From Candidatus Heimdallarchaeota archaeon LC_3 (GTDB lineage: Archaea; Asgardarchaeota; Heimdallarchaeia; Hodarchaeales; LC-3), in the NCBI GenBank assembly GCA_001940645.1, contig MDVS01000020.1:124001-188000 (forward strand): DNA of 64,000 nt. The letters are read 5' to 3'. A model generated the notes under the pieces. That model did no database searches and was not told where the DNA came from. It saw nothing but the letters and a program-made list of their open reading frames with translations. Of the stretch, positions 55,137 through 63,926 are shown in pieces. Made by a program: the position numbers and the translations under genes. Numbering within the stretch: position 1 is the stretch's first letter; every line of letters starts with the position of its first letter.

Positions 55137-56624
55137 ATGAATCGTACCATCAGAACTGGATTAACTTTTGAAGATGTTTTACTTGTTCCTAAAAGATTTT
55201 CAGGATCTTCTCGTTCAAATATCAGTACGAGAACTCAGTATTCTAAAAATTTTGATTTAAACATCCCTATCATTTCATCAAATATGGATACTGTTACTGA
55301 ATCAACAATGGCAATTGCTATAGCTAGAGAAGGAGGATTAGGAGTGATTCACAGATTTATGCCAATAGATGACCAAGTTTATGAAGTCATTAGGGTCAAA
55401 AGAAGTGAATCAATTATCATTGATAATCCCTACACCTTAAAACCAGATGCACTTTTATCCGATGCTAAAGAATTGATGTTGGATAAAGGAGTATCAGGAA
55501 TTTTAATAACTACCAAAAATGGCACCTTAGAAGGCATTCTTACTAATCGCGATATGAAATTTGAAATAAATAATGAAACCACAGTTTCTGCTTTAATGAC
55601 ACAGAAAAAAGATCTAATAACTGCTAATCCAAAAGTTTCATTAGATGATGCTAAGGCTATCTTTAAAAAAAATAAGGTCGAAAAACTTCCATTGATAAAT
55701 GAAGATGGTATATTATCCGGTTTAATCACTGCATCTGATTTAGAAAAAAGAGAATTGTCACCAAGATCTACCAAAGATAACAAAGGCAGGTTACGGGTTG
55801 GAGCAGCGATTGGAGTAAAAAATGATATATTAGAACGTGCTAAATCTTTATTGGAAGTTAAAGTTGATTCCTTAGTTGTGGATATTGCTCATGGTCATTC
55901 TGATTTAGCCATTAATACTGTAAAATTACTTAGAAAAGAATTTGGAGACGATATTGATATTTGTGCAGGAAATGTAGCAACAAAAGAAGGCACTGAAGAC
56001 CTAATTTCAGCTGGAGTAGATTCAATTAAAGCAGGGGTTGGACCAGGGAGCATTTGTATAACAAGAATAGTTGCAGGGTCAGGTGTTCCACAGATTACTT
56101 GTATAATGGATTGTGCTGAAGTAGCTGAAGGATCAGGAGTACCAATAATATCTGATGGAGGGATAAGGAATTCAGGTGACATTGCAAAAGCTATAGTTGC
56201 AGGTGCTTCGTCTGTTATGATCGGTAATCTACTTGCTGGGACAACTGAAAGCCCTGGATCACCAATTATCCGTAATGGGAGAAGATATAAAATAATTCGT
56301 GGAATGGCTAGTTTAGGGGCTAGTTTGGGACGTCATAGTAGAGAAAAGAATGGAAATGGAAAAGGGGTGCAAAAAAAAGGATCATTTGATGAAAAAGATA
56401 TCGATGATTTTGCCTCTGAGGTAGTCGCTGAGGGTGTTGAAGCAATGGTTGCCTTTAAAGGACCAGTAAAAGAGATTATTCATCAATTGGTGGGAGGTTT
56501 AAAATCAGGGATAAGCTATTGTGGTTCGAATTCACTTCCTGAAATGCGAAAAAAAGGAGAATTCATGCAAATTACTGCTGCTGGAATAAAAGAAAGTCAA
56601 TCACATGATGTAGACAAAGTTTAA
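55137..56624 (+). CDS. guaB: IMP dehydrogenase
   Basis: Oxidises IMP to XMP with NAD, first committed step to GMP. 495 aa with the catalytic TIM barrel (SNMDTVTESTMAIAIAREGG at the start), two CBS domains inserted at about residues 90-205, and the catalytic Cys307 in GPGSICITR, followed by ISDGGIRNSGDIAKAI, the flap MASLGAS and the RHSREK region. Full length with all key loops. Divergent from the subtilases; the next gene is convergent. Start ATG 55137. Confidence 0.96.
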   Translation: MNRTIRTGLTFEDVLLVPKRFSGSSRSNISTRTQYSKNFDLNIPIISSNMDTVTESTMAIAIAREGGLGVIHRFMPIDDQVYEVIRVKRSESIIIDNPYTLKPDALLSDAKELMLDKGVSGILITTKNGTLEGILTNRDMKFEINNETTVSALMTQKKDLITANPKVSLDDAKAIFKKNKVEKLPLINEDGILSGLITASDLEKRELSPRSTKDNKGRLRVGAAIGVKNDILERAKSLLEVKVDSLVVDIAHGHSDLAINTVKLLRKEFGDDIDICAGNVATKEGTEDLISAGVDSIKAGVGPGSICITRIVAGSGVPQITCIMDCAEVAEGSGVPIISDGGIRNSGDIAKAIVAGASSVMIGNLLAGTTESPGSPIIRNGRRYKIIRGMASLGASLGRHSREKNGNGKGVQKKGSFDEKDIDDFASEVVAEGVEAMVAFKGPVKEIIHQLVGGLKSGISYCGSNSLPEMRKKGEFMQITAAGIKESQSHDVDKV

Positions 56625-56689
56625 CAAATTAATAATATTGTTTAAAGAAAAAATTAGTATGTTTTCTATATTACTAATTTCTATTTGAT

Positions 56690-57295
56690 TTAATAAATAA
56701 GTTCGAAATTTTTATTTAAGAATTCATTCCAAAATTCGTTACAACCTTTACAATCACATACCCGATTATCAATTCTATTATTCAGAAAGTTAACTGGTTC
56801 AAATAAGAACCTGTCATCTAAATTACTAGATATAATTGGTATTAGAATATGGCCTGCGAACACATCCTTTGCGGTTCCTGGTTCGCATTCATTAATGAAT
56901 ATTCGAAAGTCTTCAATCTTTGGAGCAATTAAAACTAAAGCCATTGAATAACGGTATCCCAATAGAGGATAAGCATTTAATACAAAAGGACAACTATTCC
57001 AATGATCTAAAAGATCTTTTTCAGTTTTAGTATTGTTAATTTGTATTAATAGCATTACACGTTCTAATTTGAATATTTTTGTATTAATCAAAGTTTTAAA
57101 TTTTATTAGTTCACTTTTTTCTAACTGTTTCATGCGATAAGCAACTTTAGATTTGCCTGCGTCTATTGTTTTGCTAATTTCACGTATACTTTTTCTTGAA
57201 TTTTCATTTAACTCTTTTAATATCTGAATGTCTAATGCATTGACTTTTTTCTTCTTTATGTTATGACTCTCTGAGTAATTTTTAGATTCTTTCAT
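56690..57295 (-). CDS. Lrp/AsnC-type regulator with a C-terminal CxCxxC
   Basis: 201 aa. An N-terminal HTH (about 20-65) reads NALDIQILKELNENSRKSIR, KTIDAGKSKVAYRMKQLEKS, as in Lrp/AsnC. The following region resembles the effector/dimer domain (VMLLIQINNTKT, GYRYSMALVL). The tail carries Cys180-x-Cys182-x2-Cys185 (CDCKGC), not standard for Lrp, which could bind metal or sense redox. Divergent from the DoxX gene with palindromes between them, consistent with regulation of DoxX and itself. Confidence 0.82.
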   Translation of the reverse strand: MKESKNYSESHNIKKKKVNALDIQILKELNENSRKSIREISKTIDAGKSKVAYRMKQLEKSELIKFKTLINTKIFKLERVMLLIQINNTKTEKDLLDHWNSCPFVLNAYPLLGYRYSMALVLIAPKIEDFRIFINECEPGTAKDVFAGHILIPIISSNLDDRFLFEPVNFLNNRIDNRVCDCKGCNEFWNEFLNKNFELIY

Positions 57296-57358
57296 CCATT
57301 TACCCTCAATACTTATAATTCATTTATTGACTGTGTAGTCAGGACTCATAAACTTAGT

Positions 57359-57370
57359 TAGGTTAACCTA
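57359..57370. promoter_or_regulatory. Perfect 12-base palindrome, possible operator
   Basis: TAGGTTAACCTA lies in the shared promoter region of the Lrp-like regulator and DoxX, about 65 bases from the regulator start. Likely a regulator site; which protein binds is unknown. Confidence 0.4.
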
Positions 57371-57421
57371 TGATATTAATCAATTAAAATCATTCAATGG
57401 ACAAAAAATATTATGAAAAAT

Positions 57422-57432
57422 GGACATTGTCC
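57422..57432. promoter_or_regulatory. Short palindrome GGACA-T-TGTCC, possible operator
   Basis: Perfect 5-base arms, about 170 bases before the DoxX start. The half-site ATGGACA also occurs about 24 bases upstream, near 57396. Together with the site at 57359 this suggests a regulated promoter. Confidence 0.35.
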
Positions 57433-57603
57433 TAATAATTTTTGTGTTCTTATGTATTTGAATTGTCATTAACAGAAATTTCTATGCTTAAAATTATATA
57501 TAAGGTCTCATTCTTATGTTATATTTAGATTGATTAATTGAATTATGGTTTTGAATCAATCAAATACAATTATAATTCACAGATTTTATAGGTGGATTAA
57601 AAT

Positions 57604-58158
57604 ATGGTATATGAGAAGAAATATGATTATTCTGATATGGTAAAGGGCATAATTCCAAGAAACGCAGATGCGTTTGCTTTTGGAACTCTTAGAATTGCTT
57701 TAGGTTGGATATGGCTCTGGGCTTTTTTTGATAAATTTCTAGGTTTAGGGTTCGCAACTACACCTGAAAAAGCCTGGATAAATGGTAACAGTCCAATCAC
57801 AGGATATTTAAAGTTTGCAACAAATCCAGAAAGTCCCTTTTACACGTTTTTTTCAAAAGATTTGGTTAATTTTGCAGGAATCTTAGATTTTCTTATGATG
57901 GGCATGTTCATTTTTGTTGGAATATCTTTGATTTTCGGAATTTTTATTAGATTAGCAAGTTTATCTGCCATTGTTTTCATGTTATCAATTTATTTAGGTA
58001 ATATTCCTCTGGTCAATAACCCAATAATTGACGACCACATTATTTATACATTAGTATTATTGGTATTCTTTTTTACACCAACAGTAGGAAAATATATTGG
58101 TTTTGGAAATAAGTGGCAAAGTATAAACGTTGTTCAAAAATATCCAATATTAAAATGA
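57604..58158 (+). CDS. DoxX-family membrane protein
   Basis: 184 aa with four transmembrane helices. N-terminal RIALGWIWLWAFFDKFLGLG and a large loop with GNSPITGYLKFATNPESPFY match the DoxD/DoxX family (terminal quinol:oxidase subunit of Acidianus and relatives). FVGISLIFGIFIRLASLSAI is the conserved third region. It may pass electrons from quinol or thiosulfate, but family members differ in role. No DoxA/TQO partner gene is adjacent. Likely regulated by the divergent Lrp-type protein. Confidence 0.88.
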   Translation: MVYEKKYDYSDMVKGIIPRNADAFAFGTLRIALGWIWLWAFFDKFLGLGFATTPEKAWINGNSPITGYLKFATNPESPFYTFFSKDLVNFAGILDFLMMGMFIFVGISLIFGIFIRLASLSAIVFMLSIYLGNIPLVNNPIIDDHIIYTLVLLVFFFTPTVGKYIGFGNKWQSINVVQKYPILK

Positions 58159-58233
58159 CTTCTTAAAAAATTACTCTTTTTACTTTATAATTCTCTTTTT
58201 ATATTCAAATTTTATCTTAACTCTAAAAAATTT

Positions 58234-59376
58234 TTAATAAGGATTCCAATTTTTAATTTTCGGAAATTTTTTCATTTTTTCCCCATAAGGATATTTTTTA
58301 AATAATTTTCCCCATTCTGATTCGTTAAATTTTTTTATGTGTTTCTTTCCAGCAGTAGGATACCATATCAGGTCGTGAAATATGTAAGAAGCCCATATGT
58401 TTACACGAAATAAGGGAGTATAGAATATTAACCAATGGAGAGGACGGAGAAAACGATATTTGTGAGTCGTTTTCCTGATTCTTTGATCCCATTTGATAAC
58501 TATACTTTTTTTTGTTTCAAAATGAAAATTTATTCCATTAAATTTCTCTTTGTCCATGCCTATTATCTCAATTTGATCTATATCCCCCAACCCTAGTCCT
58601 TTATCATGAGCTAATTTTATATATTTTATCGAAAGAGGATCAAAACCCATCAATTTTGCTGAAATAGCATCAATAGCTACTTGATCTTCACTAGCTAGAA
58701 GTGTATTGGATAAATAGGGGATCATAGTTCTTGGTCCAGCTCCATTACCAGAAACCGATCCATCCATTACAGCAAGAAGTCCAGGATGGATTTCTTTTTG
58801 AATAGTCAACAAATCAACGAGCACATCGTCAATTATTCTATGCGAATGATGACGAAATTTAGGTATGAGACCACCAAAAGCATTTTTCATTGCCCCAGTT
58901 GTGATAGTGTGTCCATGAGTCTTGATTGTCGGTAAATGGATCATGTTATTTCCCATAAATTTTTTAGGGATAATTATTTCTTTGAACAGATCATACATAC
59001 CAATCATATCACCTTTTGGTTTGTATGTAACCCAATTCTCATTTGTTAATGGGTAAAAAGGAACGTCGTATTGATTAAGGACTTGAAGCCATTTATTCAA
59101 ATACGCACCTTTCCAAGGATGAGTAACTACAGTTTGATTTTCGACACATTCGAGATCTTGCTTATATCCATCTTTAATTAATTTATTCAGAACTCCATCT
59201 AATTGCCAAGGAGGAGTACTACAGGCTGGATAAAATAAACTCCAAGATAAATTAATCTTGATAATAGTTTTAAGCTTTTGATTTAAAATTTTTTGATATT
59301 CTACTAAATTTAATAAATCTGAATAATCATCAACGACTGTTTGTGGTGTTGTAGGGATAACTGCTACTTTAGACAA
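58234..59376 (-). CDS. DUF362 domain protein
   Basis: 380 aa. IIKINLSWSLFYPACSTPPWQ, then NNMIHLPTIKTHGHTITTGA and MKNAFGGLIP mark DUF362, whose members often carry ferredoxin domains; none is present here. Later LLAVMDGSVSGNGAGPRTMI and LASEDQVAIDAISAKLMGFD are also typical. Function of the family is unclear. The C-terminal 100 residues contain aromatic stretches (LRPLHWLIFYTPLFR) but no clear helix pair. Monocistronic. Confidence 0.88.
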   Translation of the reverse strand: MSKVAVIPTTPQTVVDDYSDLLNLVEYQKILNQKLKTIIKINLSWSLFYPACSTPPWQLDGVLNKLIKDGYKQDLECVENQTVVTHPWKGAYLNKWLQVLNQYDVPFYPLTNENWVTYKPKGDMIGMYDLFKEIIIPKKFMGNNMIHLPTIKTHGHTITTGAMKNAFGGLIPKFRHHSHRIIDDVLVDLLTIQKEIHPGLLAVMDGSVSGNGAGPRTMIPYLSNTLLASEDQVAIDAISAKLMGFDPLSIKYIKLAHDKGLGLGDIDQIEIIGMDKEKFNGINFHFETKKSIVIKWDQRIRKTTHKYRFLRPLHWLIFYTPLFRVNIWASYIFHDLIWYPTAGKKHIKKFNESEWGKLFKKYPYGEKMKKFPKIKNWNPY

Positions 59377-59605
59377 CTTTTAGCCTCGTATAACTTTATA
59401 ATTACAAGTAAATATAATTCTCAAATTAAAAATTTCTTTTTAATACTCATTGCTAGCAAATACTATGTATAAATATGATTTTTAAATCAAATTATCCATT
59501 TTCAAATATGTTGATATTTTATTTAATAAAGGAATTATAAACAAAATAACGAAATAAATATCAGAATGAAAATAAAAATTGTTTAATATTTGTTAGGTTA
59601 TCAAA

Positions 59606-60175
59606 ATGTCGTACGAAGAAGGTTTAAGTTCTTCTGATAAGAAAGAACGGCTGACTACTTTAAAATCACTCTTTAATGATCCTAATATTAATGAAAAAGA
59701 AAAACTAAATTATTTGAATAAAGGATTAAACGACAAACACGATTTGATAAGATCAAAAGCAGTTGAACTCCTGAGTGAGTTTAAAAACGAGTCAGTTTTC
59801 GAATTATTGATCAAGAGAATTGATCAAGAGTCTTTTTGGGGTACTAGAGTTCTTATTCTTAGTAAACTTGCCGAAAATATTGATTTTTGGAATACAGAGA
59901 AATATTCTAAAGATTTAATGAAGTTTATTTATGATCCTAAACCTAAAGTTAGGATTCAGTCGGCTATTCTTTTAAGTAACAAAAAAATTGGTGCTTGGGA
60001 AAAAATAAGTGAAATTTTTTATGATAAAGATCCCGAGGTTAGAAAAGAAGTCCAAATTTTACTTGAGAAATCTCCAGATCCTGAGATTCAGAAAAAAGTG
60101 CAAGATCATTTGAAAAAAGTGCAAGAAAAAGAAAAAAAGAACAAAGAACTTCAACAAATGTTTGATGGTATTTAA
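59606..60175 (+). CDS. HEAT-repeat protein
   Basis: 189 aa made of about four HEAT-type helical pairs (DLIRSKAVELLSEFKNESVF, WGTRVLILSKLAENIDFW, KVRIQSAILLSNKKIGAW, EVRKEVQILLEKSPDPEIQK) and a Lys/Glu-rich C-terminal helix. A protein-binding scaffold by structure; partner unknown. It overlaps the convergent gene at 60172 by four bases. Confidence 0.82.
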   Translation: MSYEEGLSSSDKKERLTTLKSLFNDPNINEKEKLNYLNKGLNDKHDLIRSKAVELLSEFKNESVFELLIKRIDQESFWGTRVLILSKLAENIDFWNTEKYSKDLMKFIYDPKPKVRIQSAILLSNKKIGAWEKISEIFYDKDPEVRKEVQILLEKSPDPEIQKKVQDHLKKVQEKEKKNKELQQMFDGI

Positions 60176-60675
60176 TCAATTTCTATTTCTTTATGGTACT
60201 TCACTTGAGAATTCAATACTAAATAAGCGTAAAGATCTCCATTTAAGTATGAATGTTGTGAGTTTTTAATATTAACACTTTTTGGCAATTTTAATTCGTA
60301 AGAATATTTATCTAGAACTGTAAAACTAGGTTTCTTATTAATATCCAGTATCTCTTTAAATTTTCCAAACCATTGAATTTTCACTTTTTTTTTGTCAGTG
60401 GTTATTAGTTTCCTCACATCAATTATTATAGACTTAATGTTAGTTTCTGTGATATCTTTAAAGTATACTTTGAATAAAAATTTTTCTTTTTGCTCTACTT
60501 TCAGACCTAAATAAATACATTCTTCTTTTTTTAAGAGAAATCCTCCTTGATGATTATTCAAAGTTAAATAAATTTGTTCTAAAGGCCAGGATTCATGATG
60601 TGTTCTATTAAATTTTTTTCGAATAGCTTTGGAAAATGAATCAAAGTCCTGATCAAACTGAAATGAATCTTTCAA
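60172..60675 (-). CDS. Hypothetical protein, 167 aa
   Basis: Soluble and strand-rich. The N-terminal DSFSKAIRKKFNRTHHESWP, then LEQIYLTLNNHQGGFLLKKE, FLFKVYFKDITETNIKSIII and KVKIQWFGKFKEILDINKKP. No membrane segment or metal motif, and no family recognised. Convergent and overlapping with the HEAT gene. Confidence 0.55.
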   Translation of the reverse strand: MKDSFQFDQDFDSFSKAIRKKFNRTHHESWPLEQIYLTLNNHQGGFLLKKEECIYLGLKVEQKEKFLFKVYFKDITETNIKSIIIDVRKLITTDKKKVKIQWFGKFKEILDINKKPSFTVLDKYSYELKLPKSVNIKNSQHSYLNGDLYAYLVLNSQVKYHKEIEID

Positions 60676-60808
60676 TAAAATATCACTTGTAAGAAGAATT
60701 AATTTTTATTTTTAAAATCAATCAATTATTATTAATAAAAAGTCTTGAGGAAATAGAATTCCCCCTTCCAGTTAGTCTATCAAATATAATGTAAATTTAA
60801 TAAATTTA

Positions 60809-61993
60809 TCAATATTTTGGCTGAGATGGATCAATTCGATCCACCCAAGCATTGATTCCACCAGTTAAGTTAAATATTTTCTTAAATCCTTTGTTTTTTA
60901 ACTTTTCGAGTGCTCTAGCTGATCTAATTCCTGTTTTACAATAAAGAACTGTTAAGGTTTCTTTATCAAGCGAGTTGGACATTTCAGAAACAGAATTTAC
61001 AGGCATAAGAAAAGAACCTTTAATATTACTAATCTTTTGCTCATGGATCTCTCGGACATCCACTAACTGGATTGGTGTTCTCTTTGAAAAGAGATCTTGT
61101 AATTCCTCTGGAGTAATACGTTCATCTTCAACAATATCCAAGTGATCTTCACCAGCAATATTTACTCCACAAAATTCCTCATAATCGATTAGTTTGGTAA
61201 TTGTTTTATTCGAACTACATATCGGACATTCAGGATTCTTTTTAAGTTTTAATTCTCTGAAAGACATATCTAAAGCATCAATTAGCAATAAACGACCAAT
61301 TAGTGGTTCTCCGATGCCAAGAATTAATTTTATTGTTTCCGTAGCTTGTATAGTTCCTACAATTCCTGGTAATACACCTAATACACCACCTTCAGCACAT
61401 GATGGAACTAGTCCTGGTGGTGGAGGTTCCGCATACAAACATCTGTAACAAGGACCATTTTCTGGATCAAATACTGATGCTTGTCCCTCAAATCGATAAA
61501 TTGAACCATAGACGTTTGGTTTATTTAATAAAACGCATGCATCATTTACAAGGTATCTTGTTGGAAAATTATCAGTTCCATCAATAATAATATCAAAATT
61601 TTTGAATATTTCCAATGCGTTGTCTGATGATAATGCTGTATCATAAGTAATAACTTTTATTTCGGGATTGATAGCGTTAATACTTTCTTTAGCTGATTTT
61701 AACTTTGATTTTCCAACATCAGAAGTGGTATGGATAATCTGACGTTGTAAATTACTAAAATCAACCACATCAAAATCAACTAATCCAATTGTACCAATAC
61801 CTGCAGCAGCTAAGTATAAAGCTAAAGGTGATCCTAGACCTCCAGTTCCGATTAATAAAATTTTAGCTGCTTTGAGCTTTAATTGTCCAATTAATCCAAC
61901 TTCTGGTAAAATTAAATGTCTACTATATCTAGCAATCTCTTTGTGAGATAATTCTTGCTTACTGTTTACTGATTCTTGAACCAATTCAATCAT
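60809..61993 (-). CDS. moeZ: MoeZ-type adenylyltransferase (E1-like) with C-terminal rhodanese domain
   Basis: 394 aa. Activates and thiolates the C-terminus of a ubiquitin-like sulfur carrier. The E1/ThiF fold shows GTGGLGSPLALYLAAAG (about 50-66), VDFDVVDFSNLQRQI and DGTDNFPTRYLVND. Zinc cysteines are CYRC and CPIC; PSCAEGGVLGVLPG holds a candidate catalytic Cys. The rhodanese domain (about 295-390) contains QLVDVREIHE and the persulfide Cys loop CKTGIRS. The fusion is that of MoeZ, the CysO activator of mycobacteria. Last gene of the cysM-mec-cysO operon, after a 34-base gap. Confidence 0.92.
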   Translation of the reverse strand: MIELVQESVNSKQELSHKEIARYSRHLILPEVGLIGQLKLKAAKILLIGTGGLGSPLALYLAAAGIGTIGLVDFDVVDFSNLQRQIIHTTSDVGKSKLKSAKESINAINPEIKVITYDTALSSDNALEIFKNFDIIIDGTDNFPTRYLVNDACVLLNKPNVYGSIYRFEGQASVFDPENGPCYRCLYAEPPPPGLVPSCAEGGVLGVLPGIVGTIQATETIKLILGIGEPLIGRLLLIDALDMSFRELKLKKNPECPICSSNKTITKLIDYEEFCGVNIAGEDHLDIVEDERITPEELQDLFSKRTPIQLVDVREIHEQKISNIKGSFLMPVNSVSEMSNSLDKETLTVLYCKTGIRSARALEKLKNKGFKKIFNLTGGINAWVDRIDPSQPKY

Positions 61994-62027
61994 TGTTTTT
62001 ACCTAACTTCAATGTTAAAAGCTTAAT

Positions 62028-62324
62028 CTAATTCCCACCTGCAATAGATGGAATAATGCTGATTTTTTGTCCTTCTTTTAAAGAAGTTAATTCTTTATCC
62101 TCTAGATGTCTAATATCATTTTCGTTAAGATAGATATTTACAAAACTTCTGATTTTATTATTTTCGTCAAAAATATGGTTTTTAATTTCTTTAAAATCTT
62201 CAGTTAGTTTTCGTATACATTCTTCTACATTAGAAGCTTGTATTTTTACAAATTTTTGATTATTTACATATACTCTTAATGGAGTTGGAATAGCAATTTC
62301 AATTTCAACTAGTTCTGACATCAT
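62028..62324 (-). CDS. cysO: CysO-like ubiquitin-fold sulfur carrier ending Gly-Gly-Asn
   Basis: About 98 aa, beta-grasp protein. IAIPTPLRVYVNNQKFVKI at the start, RSFVNIYLNENDIRHLED, and the ending IIPSIAGGN match CysO/MoaD/ThiS; IPT-LR and FVNIY-N-DIR are as in mycobacterial CysO. The functional C-terminus should be Gly-Gly (thiocarboxylate after activation), but one Asn follows, so trimming is needed first, presumably by the adjacent JAMM protease. Start chosen at ATG 62324 (GTG 62330 also possible), just after the mec stop. Confidence 0.9.
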   Translation of the reverse strand: MMSELVEIEIAIPTPLRVYVNNQKFVKIQASNVEECIRKLTEDFKEIKNHIFDENNKIRSFVNIYLNENDIRHLEDKELTSLKEGQKISIIPSIAGGN

Positions 62325-62332
62325 GTTCACCG

Positions 62333-62773
62333 TTAATTTTCTGTATAATTTTCATTTAGAATTTCAATTTTTTCTTGTAAGAATTTTTTTCTATCTGGCT
62401 CCAGTCTCCATGAAGTAATCAGGTCTGATTTCCCTTCATTTACGGATAAAACCATATAGGAAAAATTAGGCCAAGCATGTTCAAGATCAAATTTACTAGG
62501 CCGTGATGGATGATTTGGGTGCGAGTGATAAATTCCCAACAATTCTAGTCCTACTTCTTCAACCTCTTTATCCACTTTAACTAAGTCCATTGGATCAATG
62601 TTGTATCTTCTTTCTTTAGTTCCAACATTTATATTCCTCATAGGTCTAACTTCTTCAACAACGGGATATTTATTATTTGAACCTATTAAAACTCCACAGC
62701 ATTCCTCAGGAAATGTTTTTTCTCCGTGGGATTTAATTTTATTAACTTCAATTTCATTGATTTCGATTTTCAT
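62333..62773 (-). CDS. mec: JAMM/MPN+ metalloprotease (Mec-like)
   Basis: About 146 aa. Zinc JAMM motif YHSHPNHPSRPSKFDLEHAW (His-x-His-Pro...Ser-x2-Asp) and the upstream catalytic Glu in FPEECCGVLIG are intact. In the mycobacterial pathway Mec+ cuts cysteine off CysO-Cys; the same fold covers deubiquitinases. The start is ATG 62773, five bases after the cysM stop; the frame runs 15 codons further into cysM. Tight linkage with cysO (3 bases) and cysM fits that role. It probably also removes the extra Asn of CysO (inference). Confidence 0.92.
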   Translation of the reverse strand: MKIEINEIEVNKIKSHGEKTFPEECCGVLIGSNNKYPVVEEVRPMRNINVGTKERRYNIDPMDLVKVDKEVEEVGLELLGIYHSHPNHPSRPSKFDLEHAWPNFSYMVLSVNEGKSDLITSWRLEPDRKKFLQEKIEILNENYTEN

Positions 62774-62777
62774 TATT

Positions 62778-63782
62778 TTATTCCCATAAATTTGTTGAGA
62801 GGTACCGTTCTCCTCCATCTGGAAAGATAGTCACTACATTTCCAAATTTCATGTTTCTAGCAACTTTGACAGAAGAAAATAATGCTGCCCCGGAACTGGT
62901 ACCTACAAAGATGCCATTTTTTGCTAGAATTTTTGTAAATTTTTCAGCTTCACTAGTGGAAACAAATTCAAATTTATCTGGGAACGAATTATCATAAATT
63001 CCAGGAATAATTGAGCTCCCCATGTGTTTAGCACCTTCTATTCCGTGAAATGGCGAATCAGGCTGCACTGCAATCAACTGAACTTTGTTTCCTAAATTTT
63101 TCCTGAGTCGTTTCCCTGTTCCCATGAAAGTACCAGAAGTTCCTAAACAACTAACAAAATGAGTTATTTCATTATTAGTTTGTTCCAAAATTTCTCTCCC
63201 AGTGCTGTAATAGTGAGCTTTCAAATTTGCATCGTTATTATATTGATCCAAATAGTAATAATCTGGATTCATTTCAATAAAGTTTTTAACTTCTTCTATA
63301 GCTCCATCAATTCCCTCTAATGGATCAGTAGTGAAAACTTCAGCTCCATATGCTTTTAAAATCTTCAAACGCTCTTTAGAAGCATTTTTCGGTATAAATA
63401 ATCTTAATTTAATCCCCAAAGTCGATGCTACTAAAGAATATCCTATAGCAGTATTACCACTAGATGCATCAACAATTGGACGAAAGAAACCTTTTTTATT
63501 AAATATTTTTCCAGAAAATATGCCTTCTCGTATGATAGACCAAGCTGCCCGATCTTTTATTGAACCACCTGGGTTTTGGGATTCGATTTTCGCGAAGATT
63601 TTGACTCCATTTGGAACATTAATATCTTTAATATTAATTTGGATAAGGGGAGTATTGCCAATACTTGCTAAAATCGAATTTTTTGAAAGGTATGAAATCT
63701 TTTGTAGCAAATCGGGATTTATCAATGATTTAGAATAAATTTCGTACGTCGAGTTATTTTCTATACCATCAACACTTAGCAT
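62778..63782 (-). CDS. cysM: Cysteine synthase, CysM-like (PLP)
   Basis: 334 aa beta-replacement enzyme. The PLP Lys is in NPGGSIKDRAAWSII; SGNTAIGYSLVAS binds the substrate carboxylate; LGTSGTFMGTGKRLR is the phosphate loop; HGIEGAKHMGSSIIPGIYDN and GTSSGAALFS follow. In this operon the sulfur donor should be the CysO thiocarboxylate rather than free sulfide. Whether it uses O-acetylserine or O-phosphoserine cannot be decided by eye. First gene of the operon; its promoter should lie in the AT-rich stretch 63783-63926. Confidence 0.92.
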   Translation of the reverse strand: MLSVDGIENNSTYEIYSKSLINPDLLQKISYLSKNSILASIGNTPLIQINIKDINVPNGVKIFAKIESQNPGGSIKDRAAWSIIREGIFSGKIFNKKGFFRPIVDASSGNTAIGYSLVASTLGIKLRLFIPKNASKERLKILKAYGAEVFTTDPLEGIDGAIEEVKNFIEMNPDYYYLDQYNNDANLKAHYYSTGREILEQTNNEITHFVSCLGTSGTFMGTGKRLRKNLGNKVQLIAVQPDSPFHGIEGAKHMGSSIIPGIYDNSFPDKFEFVSTSEAEKFTKILAKNGIFVGTSSGAALFSSVKVARNMKFGNVVTIFPDGGERYLSTNLWE

Positions 63783-63926
63783 TTTTTACCACTAGCAAAA
63801 AGATATGTTCTATTGATTAAGTTAACAATAGTTAATTAAAATTTTCGTTACTTCAAATTCAATAAAAAATAATATTTGAACTAAATTTAATTAAAAAAAC
63901 CATATACTATTAAAAATAAATAATTT

